A stretch of 64,000 nucleotides of DNA, from assembly GCA_035726825.1 (NCBI GenBank), contig JALNTX010000004.1, positions 124,001 through 188,000 of the forward strand. The letters run 5' to 3'. The position numbers and the translations under genes are program-made. The notes under the pieces are model-generated. The model made no database searches. It was not told the DNA's origin and was given only the letters and a program-made list of their open reading frames with translations. The stretch is from Pseudocitrobacter sp913778145 (GTDB lineage: Bacteria > Pseudomonadota > Gammaproteobacteria > Enterobacterales > Enterobacteriaceae). Each line of letters opens with the position of its first letter. Position 1 is the stretch's first letter. Below are positions 16,588 to 25,220 of the stretch, in pieces.

Positions 16588-18147
16588 TTACGCGTTCTTC
16601 AACTGCACCGCGTTTTCTTTCGCTTTCATCAGGCTGCGGTTTACACAGCCAACGGAGTTATCTCCCCAGCACTGCTCGTAAGGCAGGCCGGTCAGCGATT
16701 CGATAACCTCTTTGGTTTCGGCGGTGACCGTCGCTTTGCTGCCGCCCTGTTTCAGGCGCGCCACTTCTTCGTTGAGAATCGCATGGGTGCGACCATTCAC
16801 CTTGAACTGGAAGGCAGACCAGATCCCCCACGCGGTGAGGATCACCGGCAGAATAATCATGATGGCGAGGATCATGTTGATAGCCGACTGCGGCTGGCTG
16901 GTTTGCCCGGTAACAAAGCCGGACATCTGCAACGCCACGCCCACCAGGAAGATAGACAGCGCCTGAGACGCTTTACGCAGCAGGCTCATAAAGCCCGCAA
17001 AGATCCCTTCACGACGGTTACAGGTGAGAATTTCATCTACATCGGCCACGAAGGTGTAGTTGTTCCATGGAATGGAATAGATACCGCCGCGCGCCAGGCC
17101 CGCAATCCCCGCCGCCAGATAGAGCAACACCATGCTGGTTGAACCGCTCAGGTAGGTGAAGGTGAACAAGGCAAAGGCAATTAACGCCATACTGGCCTGG
17201 GTGGCAAACGCGCGGGACGGCGAGTAGCGCAGGGTCAGCCAGGTGGCGACACCGACGCCGAAGAATTGCAGGCCGTTAATCGCACTCAGCAGGTTTGAGG
17301 CCACAATCGAGGATGTGGAGAGCGCAAAAACCACAAAGTAGGTGAAGACGGAGTTAAAGATATCCTGCCCCACTGAACCACCGAGATACATCCCCAGATG
17401 AGAACGGAAGGTTTTGATTTTTAAGGTAGAAACAAAATCGTAGTAGATATTGAAAATACGCGTTGATAGCGGCAGTTTCTCGGTGGTTTCGATGGTGCGC
17501 TCGCTCTGTTCGATCTCTTCGATTGAACGCTCCCAGGTGCCGAAATAGACGAAGAACAGCACAACCATAAATGAGACGGTAAAAATCGCCCCGGCGTAGA
17601 AGAAGGAATCCGCCGAATCGGAACCAAAATAGTTAATCAGACGGCCCGGCAGAAACGCAGCGGTAAAGCCGGCAAACTGCGCGATATACATACGGGCGCT
17701 GGTCAGTTTCGACCGTTTGGTGAAATCGGAGGTCATTTCCGCTGACAGCGTGTCGTACGGGATCAAAATCATCGAATAGACGATTTCAAACAGGATGTAG
17801 ACCAGTAGATACATCCAGTAGTTGAAGCCTTCCACCCACAGCAGGCTGTAAACCGACACCAGCGGAATGCTCAGCAGCAGGAAGAAGCGGCGACGGCCAA
17901 ATCGACGGCCCAGCCAGGTTTTGTGGAAGTTATCGGAAATGTAGCCCATCAGCGGGCACATAATCACATCGACAATACGCGCGACCGCAAACAGCGACCC
18001 GGCCTCAATTGGTGTCAGGCCGCAGAAGGTGGTTAAGAAGAACAGCAACCAGGCGCTGACCAGCGTGAAGGCCCCGGAACCAATCACATCCGCCAGGCCG
18101 TAACAGACATAGTTATGGAGTTTTATCTCCCTGACTTTTTTTATCAT
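16588..18147 (-). CDS. GPH-family cation symporter, oligogalacturonide-porter-like
   Basis: 519 residues and about 12 membrane helices. It has the hallmarks of the glycoside-pentoside-hexuronide family: the N-terminal YGLADVIGSGAF, PLMGYISDNFHKTWLGRRFGRRR cytoplasmic loop 2 region and YDTLSAEMT. The C-terminus has an unusually long hydrophilic tail (about 60 residues), seen in large GPH carriers. The family includes porters for oligogalacturonides and for melibiose, xylosides and glucuronides. With a GH28 gene 66 bases upstream in the same direction, import of a pectin oligomer is the best guess. Confidence 0.8.
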   Translation of the reverse strand: MIKKVREIKLHNYVCYGLADVIGSGAFTLVSAWLLFFLTTFCGLTPIEAGSLFAVARIVDVIMCPLMGYISDNFHKTWLGRRFGRRRFFLLLSIPLVSVYSLLWVEGFNYWMYLLVYILFEIVYSMILIPYDTLSAEMTSDFTKRSKLTSARMYIAQFAGFTAAFLPGRLINYFGSDSADSFFYAGAIFTVSFMVVLFFVYFGTWERSIEEIEQSERTIETTEKLPLSTRIFNIYYDFVSTLKIKTFRSHLGMYLGGSVGQDIFNSVFTYFVVFALSTSSIVASNLLSAINGLQFFGVGVATWLTLRYSPSRAFATQASMALIAFALFTFTYLSGSTSMVLLYLAAGIAGLARGGIYSIPWNNYTFVADVDEILTCNRREGIFAGFMSLLRKASQALSIFLVGVALQMSGFVTGQTSQPQSAINMILAIMIILPVILTAWGIWSAFQFKVNGRTHAILNEEVARLKQGGSKATVTAETKEVIESLTGLPYEQCWGDNSVGCVNRSLMKAKENAVQLKNA

Positions 18148-18213
18148 TTTTCCATCCCCTTAGACTGACATCCGGCGATAGCGGCCCCAGAGCCGCGCCG
18201 CCGCTCTGAATGC

Positions 18214-19551
18214 TTATTTTTCGTTCACTATCACCACATCCTGCGGATGCCAGCCTGCGGGCAACGGTATCGGCCGCACGGCGTTGAACTCGCGCAGCAC
18301 CAGCCCGGCTACGCCGTCGGCATACAGTGCCGGAAGCCCGCCTGGATAAGGTTCAACGCCCCATGCGCGCCCGGTTTGTGGGTTTACCAGATAGGCATTA
18401 TCCAGCCCCATGCCGGTCGGTTTCGCCGGGTTGCACGGCGGGCGAACGTCAAAGCAGCCCTGCTCCTGCGCATCGCCCTTCACCTGCTGAAGCTGAACGC
18501 CGTTAAACGTGATGTCGTGGATATCGCCTGCGGTTTCACTGTGCAGGTTGATTGCCCCTTCGCTGATGCCAGAAAGGTTGCTGAACGTGATGTGCGTAAT
18601 CTGCCCTGCGGCAACCTGCGGATCGCGACGGCGGGCGGAGAGATAAACCGGGTCAGCCTTTCCCCAGTGGCACGGATGACCGTGGCGGCAATCAAACAGA
18701 ATGTTGCTAAAGCTCATCTGGCTGAACGCGCCGCCATCGCGCGACACCAGGCCGATGCCGCGATTGGACTCAAAAATGGTGCAGTTGCTGACAATGATAT
18801 GGCTGATATCCGCCGCCGTTTCGGTGCCCACTTTGATGGCGCAGCTTTTCGAACGGATGATGCAGTTGTTCACCACCACATGGCGGGTCGGCTGCTGCAG
18901 AGCGGGCGCTTTACGGGTGGTTTTCAGGCAAATACCGTCATCGGCGGCGCTGAAGTAGCTATCGCTGATGTGCACAAACTGGCAGCTGTCGAGATCCAGC
19001 GCGTCGGTATTGGAGAGCGCCAGATCGTTGTCGATGGTTAAGCGGTGAATGAAAATATGTTTGCAGCTCACCAGATGCGCGGTCCACATCGGCGAATCCG
19101 CCAGCGTGATATCGCACAACCGCACCTGCTCGCACCCTTCCAGCACCAGCAGACGCGGGCGCTGCGCGGCAGGCTGACGATAGCCCTGCGCATCGGCCTG
19201 CGGCGCAAACCAGGCTGCCGCATTGCCTTCCACGCGCCCTTCCCCGCTGAGGGTTACCTGGCGCTGATTGCGGGCATACAGCAGCGCCATATGCGACAAC
19301 TCGGCCATAGACTGCGTCAGGTCTGCCGGGTAATCCGCCGCGTTCGGGCTGGCGCGCAGGCAGGCTCCGGCTTCCAGGTGCAGGGTAAAATGGGACGGTA
19401 GCACCAGCGTGCCGGTCAACCAGATGCCGGGCGGAATGCTCAACGTACCGCCGCCTGCCGCCGCGATCGTATCAATCATCTGCTGCAACTGCGCCGTAAC
19501 CGGACGCGTGCCGGTATTATCAAGCCCGGCATGTTCAAGGGAGAGTTTCAT
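18214..19551 (-). CDS. Cytoplasmic glycoside hydrolase family 28 (polygalacturonase-like)
   Basis: 445 residues folding as a right-handed beta-helix. GH28 acids are present: N181-T-D183 and D204-D205 in AADDGICLK. However the usual G-H-G is replaced by SCAIKVGTE (236-244), and R-I-K by RGIGLVSR (264-271). That pattern is closer to rhamnogalacturonan-type members as I recall them. No signal peptide is visible, so it should act in the cytosol on imported oligomers. A CRP-like site is about 90 bases upstream. First gene of the GH28-GPH(-MFS) group. Specificity is uncertain; fold and family are secure. Confidence 0.82.
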   Translation of the reverse strand: MKLSLEHAGLDNTGTRPVTAQLQQMIDTIAAAGGGTLSIPPGIWLTGTLVLPSHFTLHLEAGACLRASPNAADYPADLTQSMAELSHMALLYARNQRQVTLSGEGRVEGNAAAWFAPQADAQGYRQPAAQRPRLLVLEGCEQVRLCDITLADSPMWTAHLVSCKHIFIHRLTIDNDLALSNTDALDLDSCQFVHISDSYFSAADDGICLKTTRKAPALQQPTRHVVVNNCIIRSKSCAIKVGTETAADISHIIVSNCTIFESNRGIGLVSRDGGAFSQMSFSNILFDCRHGHPCHWGKADPVYLSARRRDPQVAAGQITHITFSNLSGISEGAINLHSETAGDIHDITFNGVQLQQVKGDAQEQGCFDVRPPCNPAKPTGMGLDNAYLVNPQTGRAWGVEPYPGGLPALYADGVAGLVLREFNAVRPIPLPAGWHPQDVVIVNEK

Positions 19552-19638
19552 TGCGCTACCTGTTTGATTTGCGATAGCCGCATTTAACGAAGTTTTCGCC
19601 CTTTGCTCGCGCGCTGTTTCCAGGCTTTTTTACGTAAT

Positions 19639-19654
19639 AGTGAAAATCATCACG
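19639..19654 (-). promoter_or_regulatory. Candidate CRP site upstream of the GH28 gene
   Basis: AGTGA-AAATCA-TCACG matches the palindromic CRP half-sites (TGTGA N6 TCACA) at 8 of 10 positions. It is centred about 95 bases before the GH28 ATG, a plausible place for catabolite control of a carbohydrate operon. Computed by eye only. Confidence 0.45.
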
Positions 19655-19877
19655 TCCGCCGAACGGGGGAGAAATAGCTTTTGATGGCGCGCACAAAATC
19701 GACGACGCAGAGGAAAGGGAAATGCGTAGAAAGTCACATTTTCATCGGCGAGGAGGGATAAAAGCGCGAGCAAAATGGGGGTGATAGCGAAATGTTATTG
19801 TGGAAGGTGACGATGTTCACGGAAGTGGGAAATGGGTGGAGGATGGGGATTGATTTTTGGTGGATGCGGTGGATTTT

Positions 19878-19985
19878 CCCCTCACCCCGGCCCTCTCCCG
19901 CAGGGAGAGGGGGAAAACCAGCGCAGAACAAGCAGATTGGCACGATCGGTTCCCTCTCCCTGCGGGAGAGGGTTAGGGTGAGGGG
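19878..19985. repeat. Large inverted-repeat element with nested hairpins near the bglX stop
   Basis: The outer arms CCCCTCACCC (19878-19887) and GGGTGAGGGG (19976-19985) are exact complements, and so are the inner arms CCCTCTCCC (19891-19899) and GGGAGAGGG (19964-19972). Each inner arm also folds on itself with a nearby copy (19903-19911; 19952-19960). This CCCTCACCC...CCCTCTCCC pattern recurs between genes of many gamma-proteobacteria as far as I recall. It ends 8 bases after the bglX gene end, where it could serve as terminator. Confidence 0.75.
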
Positions 19986-19992
19986 CGAAGGC

Positions 19993-22290
19993 CTACTTCA
20001 GCTCAAACTCCCCCTGCTTCACGCGCGCCGAATCCACGCCGATAAAGACATTGAATTTGCCCGGTTCCGCATCGTATTTCATGCTCTGATTCCAGAACTT
20101 CAGCGCCTCTACGTCAATCGGGAAGCTGACGGTTTGCGTTTCACCCGGTTTCAGCGTCACTTTCTCAAAGCCTTTCAGCTGTTTTACCGGGCGACTCATT
20201 GATGCGGTCACATCCTGCAAATACATCTGAATCACCGTCGCGCCTTCGCGTTTGCCGCTGTTGGTAACGTCTACGCTGGCGGTGATCTTGCCGTCGCGCG
20301 TCATCGACGGTGCCGACATTTTCACGTCAGAAACGGTGAACGTGGTGTAGCTCAGGCCGTAACCGAACGGATACAGCGGGCCGTTGGCTTCATCGAAGTA
20401 GCGCGAGGTGTACTTGTTCGGTTTATCCGCATTATACGGGCGACCGGTGTTGAGATGGCTGTAGTAAACCGGGATCTGGCCCACTGAACGCGGGAAGGAC
20501 ATCGGCAGTTTACCGGACGGGTTGTAGTCACCGAACAGCACGTCGGCGATAGCGTTACCGCCTTCGGTACCGGCAAACCAGGTTTCCAGAATTGCGTCAG
20601 CCTGCTGATCTTCTTTCACCAGCGCCAGTGGACGCCCGTTCATCAGCACCAGCACCAGCGGTTTACCGGTAGCTTTCAGCGCGGCAATCAGGTCGCGCTG
20701 GCTTTGCGGGATCTCGATATTGGTGCGGCTGGAGGCTTCATGTGCCATCCCCTGCGCTTCGCCCACTACGGCCACCACGACGTCGGATTGTTTCGCCGCC
20801 GCCACCGCTTCATCAATCATCGCCTGCGGGGAGCGCGGGTCAACTTTGACCGCTTCTTCATACAGGTTCAGGAAATCGACAATGCCTTTATCATTGGTGA
20901 CGTTCGCGCCTTTGGCGTAAACCACTTTGCCCTTATCACCTAACGCGTTTTGAATCCCGGTGAGTACGGTCACCGATTGGTCTGCCACGCCAGCTGCCGA
21001 CCAGCTGCCCATCACATCACGTTTACTGTCGGCCAGTGGGCCAACCACCGCCACGGTACCGGATTTTTTCAGCGGCAGCGTCTCAAGACGATTTTTCAGC
21101 AGCACCAGGCTTTCACGCGCGACAGCGCGCGCATCTTTGCGATGCAGGCGGCTTTCAGCATTGGTGTCCTGCGGGTCTGATTCTTTCGGCCCAAGGTGGC
21201 TGTACGGGTCGTTAAACAGCCCCATGTCATATTTAACGTTCAGCACGTGACGCGCGGCATCGTCCAGTTCCGCCATTGTCACTTTGCCTGATTTCACCAG
21301 CCCCGGCAGGTATTTGCTGTAGTATTCGTCGCTCATACTCATGTTGATGCCGGACTTCAGCGCCACGCGTACCGCATCTTCCGGGTCGGAGGCGGTGCCG
21401 TGTTTAATCAGCTCTTTAATCGCCCCGTGGTCGGAAACGGTAATACCCTTGAAACCCCACTTATCGCGCAGGATCTCTTTGAGCAACCACGCGTCCGAGG
21501 TTGCAGGCGTGCCGTTCAGCGAGTTCAGCGCGACCATCACCGCACCGCTGCCCGCATCCAGCCCCGCTTTGTACGGCGGCATATAGTCGTTAAACAGGCG
21601 CTGCGAACTCATATCAACGGTGTTGTACTCTTTCCCGCCCTCAACCGCGCCGTAGGCGGCGAAGTGTTTTACGCTGGTCATCACCGAATAGCGATCCGCC
21701 GGGCTTTTGCCCTGCATCGCTTCCACCATGGTTTTGCCCATGATTGAGGTAAAATAGGTATCTTCGCCAAAGCCTTCCGAAGCACGGCCCCAGCGCGGGT
21801 CGCGCGAGACGTCAACCATCGGCGCCCAGGTCATATTCAGGCCATCATCCGCCGCTTCATAAGCAGACACGCGGCCCACGGTGCGCACCGCATCAAGGTT
21901 AAAACTGGACGCCAGGCCGAGGCTAATCGGGAAGACGGTACGCTGGCCGTGCAGCACGTCGTAGGCGAAGAACAGTGGAATCTTCAGGCGGCTCAGTTCC
22001 ATCACCTGATCCTGCATTTTGCGGATATCCTGACGGGTGACGGTGTTAAAGATAGCCCCAACCTGGCCCTCTTTAATCATCTCGCGAATCGCCTCTTTTG
22101 GGTTATCCGGGCCGACGCTTATCAAACGAAGCTGACCGATTTTTTCATCAACTGTCATCTTTTGGAGCAGCCCGGTAACGAACGCATCTCGTGCCTCGGG
22201 CGTCAAAGGGTGATTGCCGAACAGATCTTCCGCCAGCGCGGGTTGCAGCGCCAGGCTCACGGCGACGCCTACAGAACATAACCATTTCAT
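19993..22290 (-). CDS. bglX: BglX periplasmic beta-glucosidase (GH3)
   Basis: 765 residues, the usual length. Signal peptide ends near ALA (about 20). The (beta/alpha)8 domain carries the catalytic nucleophile D287 in TVSDHGAI and the substrate-binding KHF and WGRASEGFGED segments. The second alpha/beta domain includes GEAQGMAHEASSR, and the C-terminal fibronectin-III-like domain covers roughly the last 100 residues (GKREGATVIQMYLQD). It hydrolyses beta-glucosides in the periplasm. Divergent from dld with 193 bases between. All landmarks agree with E. coli BglX. Confidence 0.95.
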   Translation of the reverse strand: MKWLCSVGVAVSLALQPALAEDLFGNHPLTPEARDAFVTGLLQKMTVDEKIGQLRLISVGPDNPKEAIREMIKEGQVGAIFNTVTRQDIRKMQDQVMELSRLKIPLFFAYDVLHGQRTVFPISLGLASSFNLDAVRTVGRVSAYEAADDGLNMTWAPMVDVSRDPRWGRASEGFGEDTYFTSIMGKTMVEAMQGKSPADRYSVMTSVKHFAAYGAVEGGKEYNTVDMSSQRLFNDYMPPYKAGLDAGSGAVMVALNSLNGTPATSDAWLLKEILRDKWGFKGITVSDHGAIKELIKHGTASDPEDAVRVALKSGINMSMSDEYYSKYLPGLVKSGKVTMAELDDAARHVLNVKYDMGLFNDPYSHLGPKESDPQDTNAESRLHRKDARAVARESLVLLKNRLETLPLKKSGTVAVVGPLADSKRDVMGSWSAAGVADQSVTVLTGIQNALGDKGKVVYAKGANVTNDKGIVDFLNLYEEAVKVDPRSPQAMIDEAVAAAKQSDVVVAVVGEAQGMAHEASSRTNIEIPQSQRDLIAALKATGKPLVLVLMNGRPLALVKEDQQADAILETWFAGTEGGNAIADVLFGDYNPSGKLPMSFPRSVGQIPVYYSHLNTGRPYNADKPNKYTSRYFDEANGPLYPFGYGLSYTTFTVSDVKMSAPSMTRDGKITASVDVTNSGKREGATVIQMYLQDVTASMSRPVKQLKGFEKVTLKPGETQTVSFPIDVEALKFWNQSMKYDAEPGKFNVFIGVDSARVKQGEFELK

Positions 22291-22483
22291 GTTGTTAGTC
22301 TCTTTATTCCATGCCAGTCAATCGGCGAAAGTTGATAAAAAACCGCAGTTTGCCATAAGCCTAAACGGCTGAGGAGCAGAAAGCGAAGGTTATTCTCTGA
22401 ATTTTCGAAACATTCATACTCCCAATAAATCTGCAAAGCGCTATTCTTAGGGACGACAAATTAGTCTCACCACAAGGAGTGGA

Positions 22484-24250
22484 ATGATGTCTGCACAAGC
22501 CACCACTGATAATAAAGCGCTAATTAACGAACTCACCCGTCTGGTCGGTCACGCTCACCTGTTGACCGATCCGGCGAAAACCGCCCGCTATCGTAAGGGC
22601 TTCCGCTCCGGTCACGGTGACGCGCTGGCCGTTGTCTTCCCCGGTTCACTGCTTGAACTGTGGCGCGTACTCAACGCCTGCGTGAACGCGGATAAAATCA
22701 TTCTGATGCAGGCGGCAAACACCGGCCTGACCGAAGGCTCAACGCCGAGCGGCAACGATTACGATCGCGAAATTGTCATCATCAGTACCCTGCGTCTTGA
22801 TAAGCTGCATCTGCTCGATAAGGGCGAACAGGTGCTGGCCTGGCCGGGTACCACGCTCTATTCTCTGGAAAAAGCGCTTAAGCCGCTGGGACGCGAGCCA
22901 CACTCTGTGATTGGCTCTTCCTGCATTGGGGCATCGGTTATCGGCGGGATCTGCAACAACTCCGGAGGATCGCTGGTGCAGCGCGGACCGGCGTATACCG
23001 AAATGTCGCTGTTTGCCCGTATTGACGAGAACGGCAAGCTGATGCTGGTTAACCACCTGGGCATTGATCTGGGTGAAACGCCGGAGCAGATCCTCAGCAA
23101 ACTCGATGATGAACGCGTAAAAGACAGCGACGTGCGCCACGATGGCCGCCACGCGCACGATCACGATTACGTCACCCGCGTACGCGATGTCGAAGCCGAC
23201 ACCCCGGCACGCTACAACGCCGACCCGGCACGCCTGTTTGAATCCTCCGGCTGCGCGGGCAAACTGGCCGTTTTCGCCGTGCGCCTGGACACCTTCCCGG
23301 CGGAAAAACGTCAGCAGGTGTTTTACATCGGCACCAATCAGCCGGACGTGCTGACGGAAATCCGTCGCCACATTCTGGCGGAATTTAAAAACCTGCCGGT
23401 AGCAGGCGAATATATGCATCGTGATATTTACGATATCGCCGAGCAGTACGGCAAAGATACCTTCCTGATGATCGACAAACTCGGCACCGACAAAATGCCG
23501 TTCTTCTTCACCCTGAAGGGGCGCACCGACGCGATGCTGGAAAAGGTGTCGCTGTTTAAGCCGCACTTTACCGACCGTTTTATGCAGAAAGTCGGCCACG
23601 TCTTCCCGGCGCACCTTCCGGCACGCATGAAACAGTGGCGCGATAAATATGAGCATCACCTGCTGCTGAAAATGGCGGGCGACGGTATCGAAGAAGCGCA
23701 GGCCTGGCTGGCGGAGTACTTCAAACAGGCGGAAGGCGGCTATTTTGTCTGTACTGCCGAAGAGGGCAGCAAAGCCTTCCTGCACCGTTTTGCGGCGGCG
23801 GGCGCGGCCATTCGCTATCAGGCAGTTCACGCTGATGACGTCGAGGATATTCTGGCGCTGGATATTGCCCTGCGTCGTAACGATACCGAGTGGTTTGAGC
23901 ATCTGCCGCCGGAAATCGATAGCCAGCTGGTGCATAAGCTCTACTACGGCCACTTTATGTGCCACGTGTTCCATCAGGATTACATCGTCAAAAAAGGCGT
24001 GGACGCACACGAGCTGAAAGAAAAAATGCTGGTGCTGCTGCGCGAACGCGGCGCGCAGTATCCGGCGGAACATAACGTTGGACATCTGTACGAAGCCGCC
24101 GACAGCTTAAAACGTTTTTATCGTGAAAACGATCCGACGAACAGCATGAACCCCGGCATCGGTAAAACCAGTAAACAGAAATACTGGGGCGAAGGAAAGC
24201 CGCAGAATAATCACGTTCCTGCCACAAGCGACGAGCCCTCCCTGAAATAA
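22484..24250 (+). CDS. dld: Dld, quinone-dependent D-lactate dehydrogenase
   Basis: 588 residues. The FAD-binding PCMH domain is seen in the first 260 residues (MQAANTGLTEGSTP, IGSSCIGASVIGGICNNSGGSLVQRGP). The membrane-binding and cap regions follow, ending in NVGHLYEAADSLKRFYRENDPTNSMNPGIGKTS. It oxidises D-lactate to pyruvate and passes electrons to the quinone pool as a peripheral inner-membrane flavoprotein. E. coli Dld is 571 residues; the extra length here is a polar C-terminal tail. Start codons ATG ATG at 22484/22487 follow an AAGGAG ribosome site. A terminator lies 50 bases downstream. Confidence 0.95.
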   Translation: MMSAQATTDNKALINELTRLVGHAHLLTDPAKTARYRKGFRSGHGDALAVVFPGSLLELWRVLNACVNADKIILMQAANTGLTEGSTPSGNDYDREIVIISTLRLDKLHLLDKGEQVLAWPGTTLYSLEKALKPLGREPHSVIGSSCIGASVIGGICNNSGGSLVQRGPAYTEMSLFARIDENGKLMLVNHLGIDLGETPEQILSKLDDERVKDSDVRHDGRHAHDHDYVTRVRDVEADTPARYNADPARLFESSGCAGKLAVFAVRLDTFPAEKRQQVFYIGTNQPDVLTEIRRHILAEFKNLPVAGEYMHRDIYDIAEQYGKDTFLMIDKLGTDKMPFFFTLKGRTDAMLEKVSLFKPHFTDRFMQKVGHVFPAHLPARMKQWRDKYEHHLLLKMAGDGIEEAQAWLAEYFKQAEGGYFVCTAEEGSKAFLHRFAAAGAAIRYQAVHADDVEDILALDIALRRNDTEWFEHLPPEIDSQLVHKLYYGHFMCHVFHQDYIVKKGVDAHELKEKMLVLLRERGAQYPAEHNVGHLYEAADSLKRFYRENDPTNSMNPGIGKTSKQKYWGEGKPQNNHVPATSDEPSLK

Positions 24251-24300
24251 GGGGGACGGATTGTTATTCAGGTTCGCGCCGTATTAGAGTGGGTGAATGA

Positions 24301-24332
24301 CGCCGGGGGAACGCTTCTCCGGCGATTTTTTT
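24301..24332 (+). terminator. Rho-independent terminator after dld
   Basis: CGCCGG (24301-24306) pairs with CCGGCG (24319-24324), followed by ATTTTTTT. It stands between dld and the GNAT gene. Confidence 0.8.
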
Positions 24333-24348
24333 CACGAGGAATCTGAGT

Positions 24349-24903
24349 ATGTCCGTGCGCGAAGCCGCTACTGCCACTGATGTTGACATTCGTTTAGCCC
24401 AGCCTGATGACGTTCACGCTATTTCCACTATTTATGCCTGGCACGTGCTGAACGGGCGAGCCTCCTTTGAAGAAACCCCGCCTTCTATTGAAGAAATGCG
24501 CGAACGTATGAAGAAGGTGAATGATCACGGTTTGCCGTGGTTGGTTGCGCTGTATCGCGGCGTGGTGGTTGGATACTGCTACGCCTCGCCCTACCGCCCT
24601 CGCCCGGCGTATCGTTATACGGTGGAAGAGTCAATTTATCTGGATGCAACCATGACCGGGCACGGCATTGGCAGCGCGCTGCTGGGCAGATTGATTGAGA
24701 TTTGCGAGCAGGGGCCGTGGCGGCAAATGTTGGCGGTAGTCGGCGATGGGCACAATAATCCAGGCTCGCTGAACCTGCATAAGAAACTCGGGTTCGTGAT
24801 TGCCGGGCAGTTGCGTAGCGTAGGCTATAAGCTCGGTGACTGGCGGGATACGTTGATTATGCAGCGCCCGCTCAATGATGGGGACTGGACGCTGCCGGAG
24901 TAG
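24349..24903 (+). CDS. GNAT acetyltransferase, phosphinothricin/MnaT-like
   Basis: 184 residues. It shows the GNAT pattern of the PAT/YncA group: IRLAQPDDVHAISTIYAWHV at the start, ERM...LPWLVAL, YRYTVEESIYLD, and the acetyl-CoA loop MTGHGIGSALL. The motif HKKLGFVIAGQLRSVGYKLG comes near the end. Family members N-acetylate phosphinothricin, methionine sulfone or similar amino-acid analogues; the substrate here is unknown. Not found between dld and pbpG in E. coli. It has its own ribosome site (GAGG) behind the dld terminator, and a REP array follows immediately. Confidence 0.85.
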   Translation: MSVREAATATDVDIRLAQPDDVHAISTIYAWHVLNGRASFEETPPSIEEMRERMKKVNDHGLPWLVALYRGVVVGYCYASPYRPRPAYRYTVEESIYLDATMTGHGIGSALLGRLIEICEQGPWRQMLAVVGDGHNNPGSLNLHKKLGFVIAGQLRSVGYKLGDWRDTLIMQRPLNDGDWTLPE

Positions 24904-25220
24904 CAGGTTTAGTGCCGCGTTTTGCCGGATGGCGGCTACGCCTTATCCGGCCTACAAAATCCAGCATCGCTCCGTAGGCCGGATAAGCGCAGCGCATCCG
25001 GCAAAACCCAGCTCCGCGCCCGTAGGCCGGATAAGCGCAGCGCATCCGGCAAAACCCAGCTCCGCGCCCGTAGGCCGGATAAGCGCAGCGCATCCGGCAA
25101 AACCCAGCTCCGCACCCGTAGGCCGGATAAGCGCAGCGCATCCGGCAAAACCCAGCTCCGCGCCCGTAGGCCGGATAAGCGCAGCGCCATCCGGCATTAC
25201 CGCGCCGAAGCCGAATAAAC
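24904..25220. repeat. REP region with five 48-bp tandem copies between the GNAT gene and pbpG
   Basis: Five head-to-tail units begin at 24973, 25021, 25069, 25117 and 25165, spaced exactly 48 bases apart. Each carries the REP palindrome GGCCGGATAAGCGCAGCGC(AT)CCGGC followed by a constant spacer. Differences between copies are single bases (the last has an extra C in GCGCCATCC). An oppositely oriented REP (24925-24953) precedes them. The region lies between convergent genes and does not encode protein; several open frames crossing it are repeat artefacts. Confidence 0.92.

Larger units (their letters stand above)
19552..19992. other. Intergenic region between the GH28 gene and bglX
   Basis: 441 bases without a convincing gene. 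The left part is the GH28 promoter region with a CRP-like site at 19639-19654. The right part holds a 108-base inverted-repeat element ending just beyond the bglX stop. Open frames crossing it are short or run into bglX on the wrong strand. Confidence 0.7.

Noticed and set aside
22739..24085. 448-codon open frame antisense to dld
   Set aside because: Dld is unmistakable on the other strand; the antisense frame has shadow composition (His/Arg/Gln-rich) and no ribosome site.
24904..25220. Regular 48-base repeat spacing resembling a CRISPR array
   Set aside because: Whole units including the spacer are identical, the core is a REP palindrome, and there are no unique spacers or cas genes.
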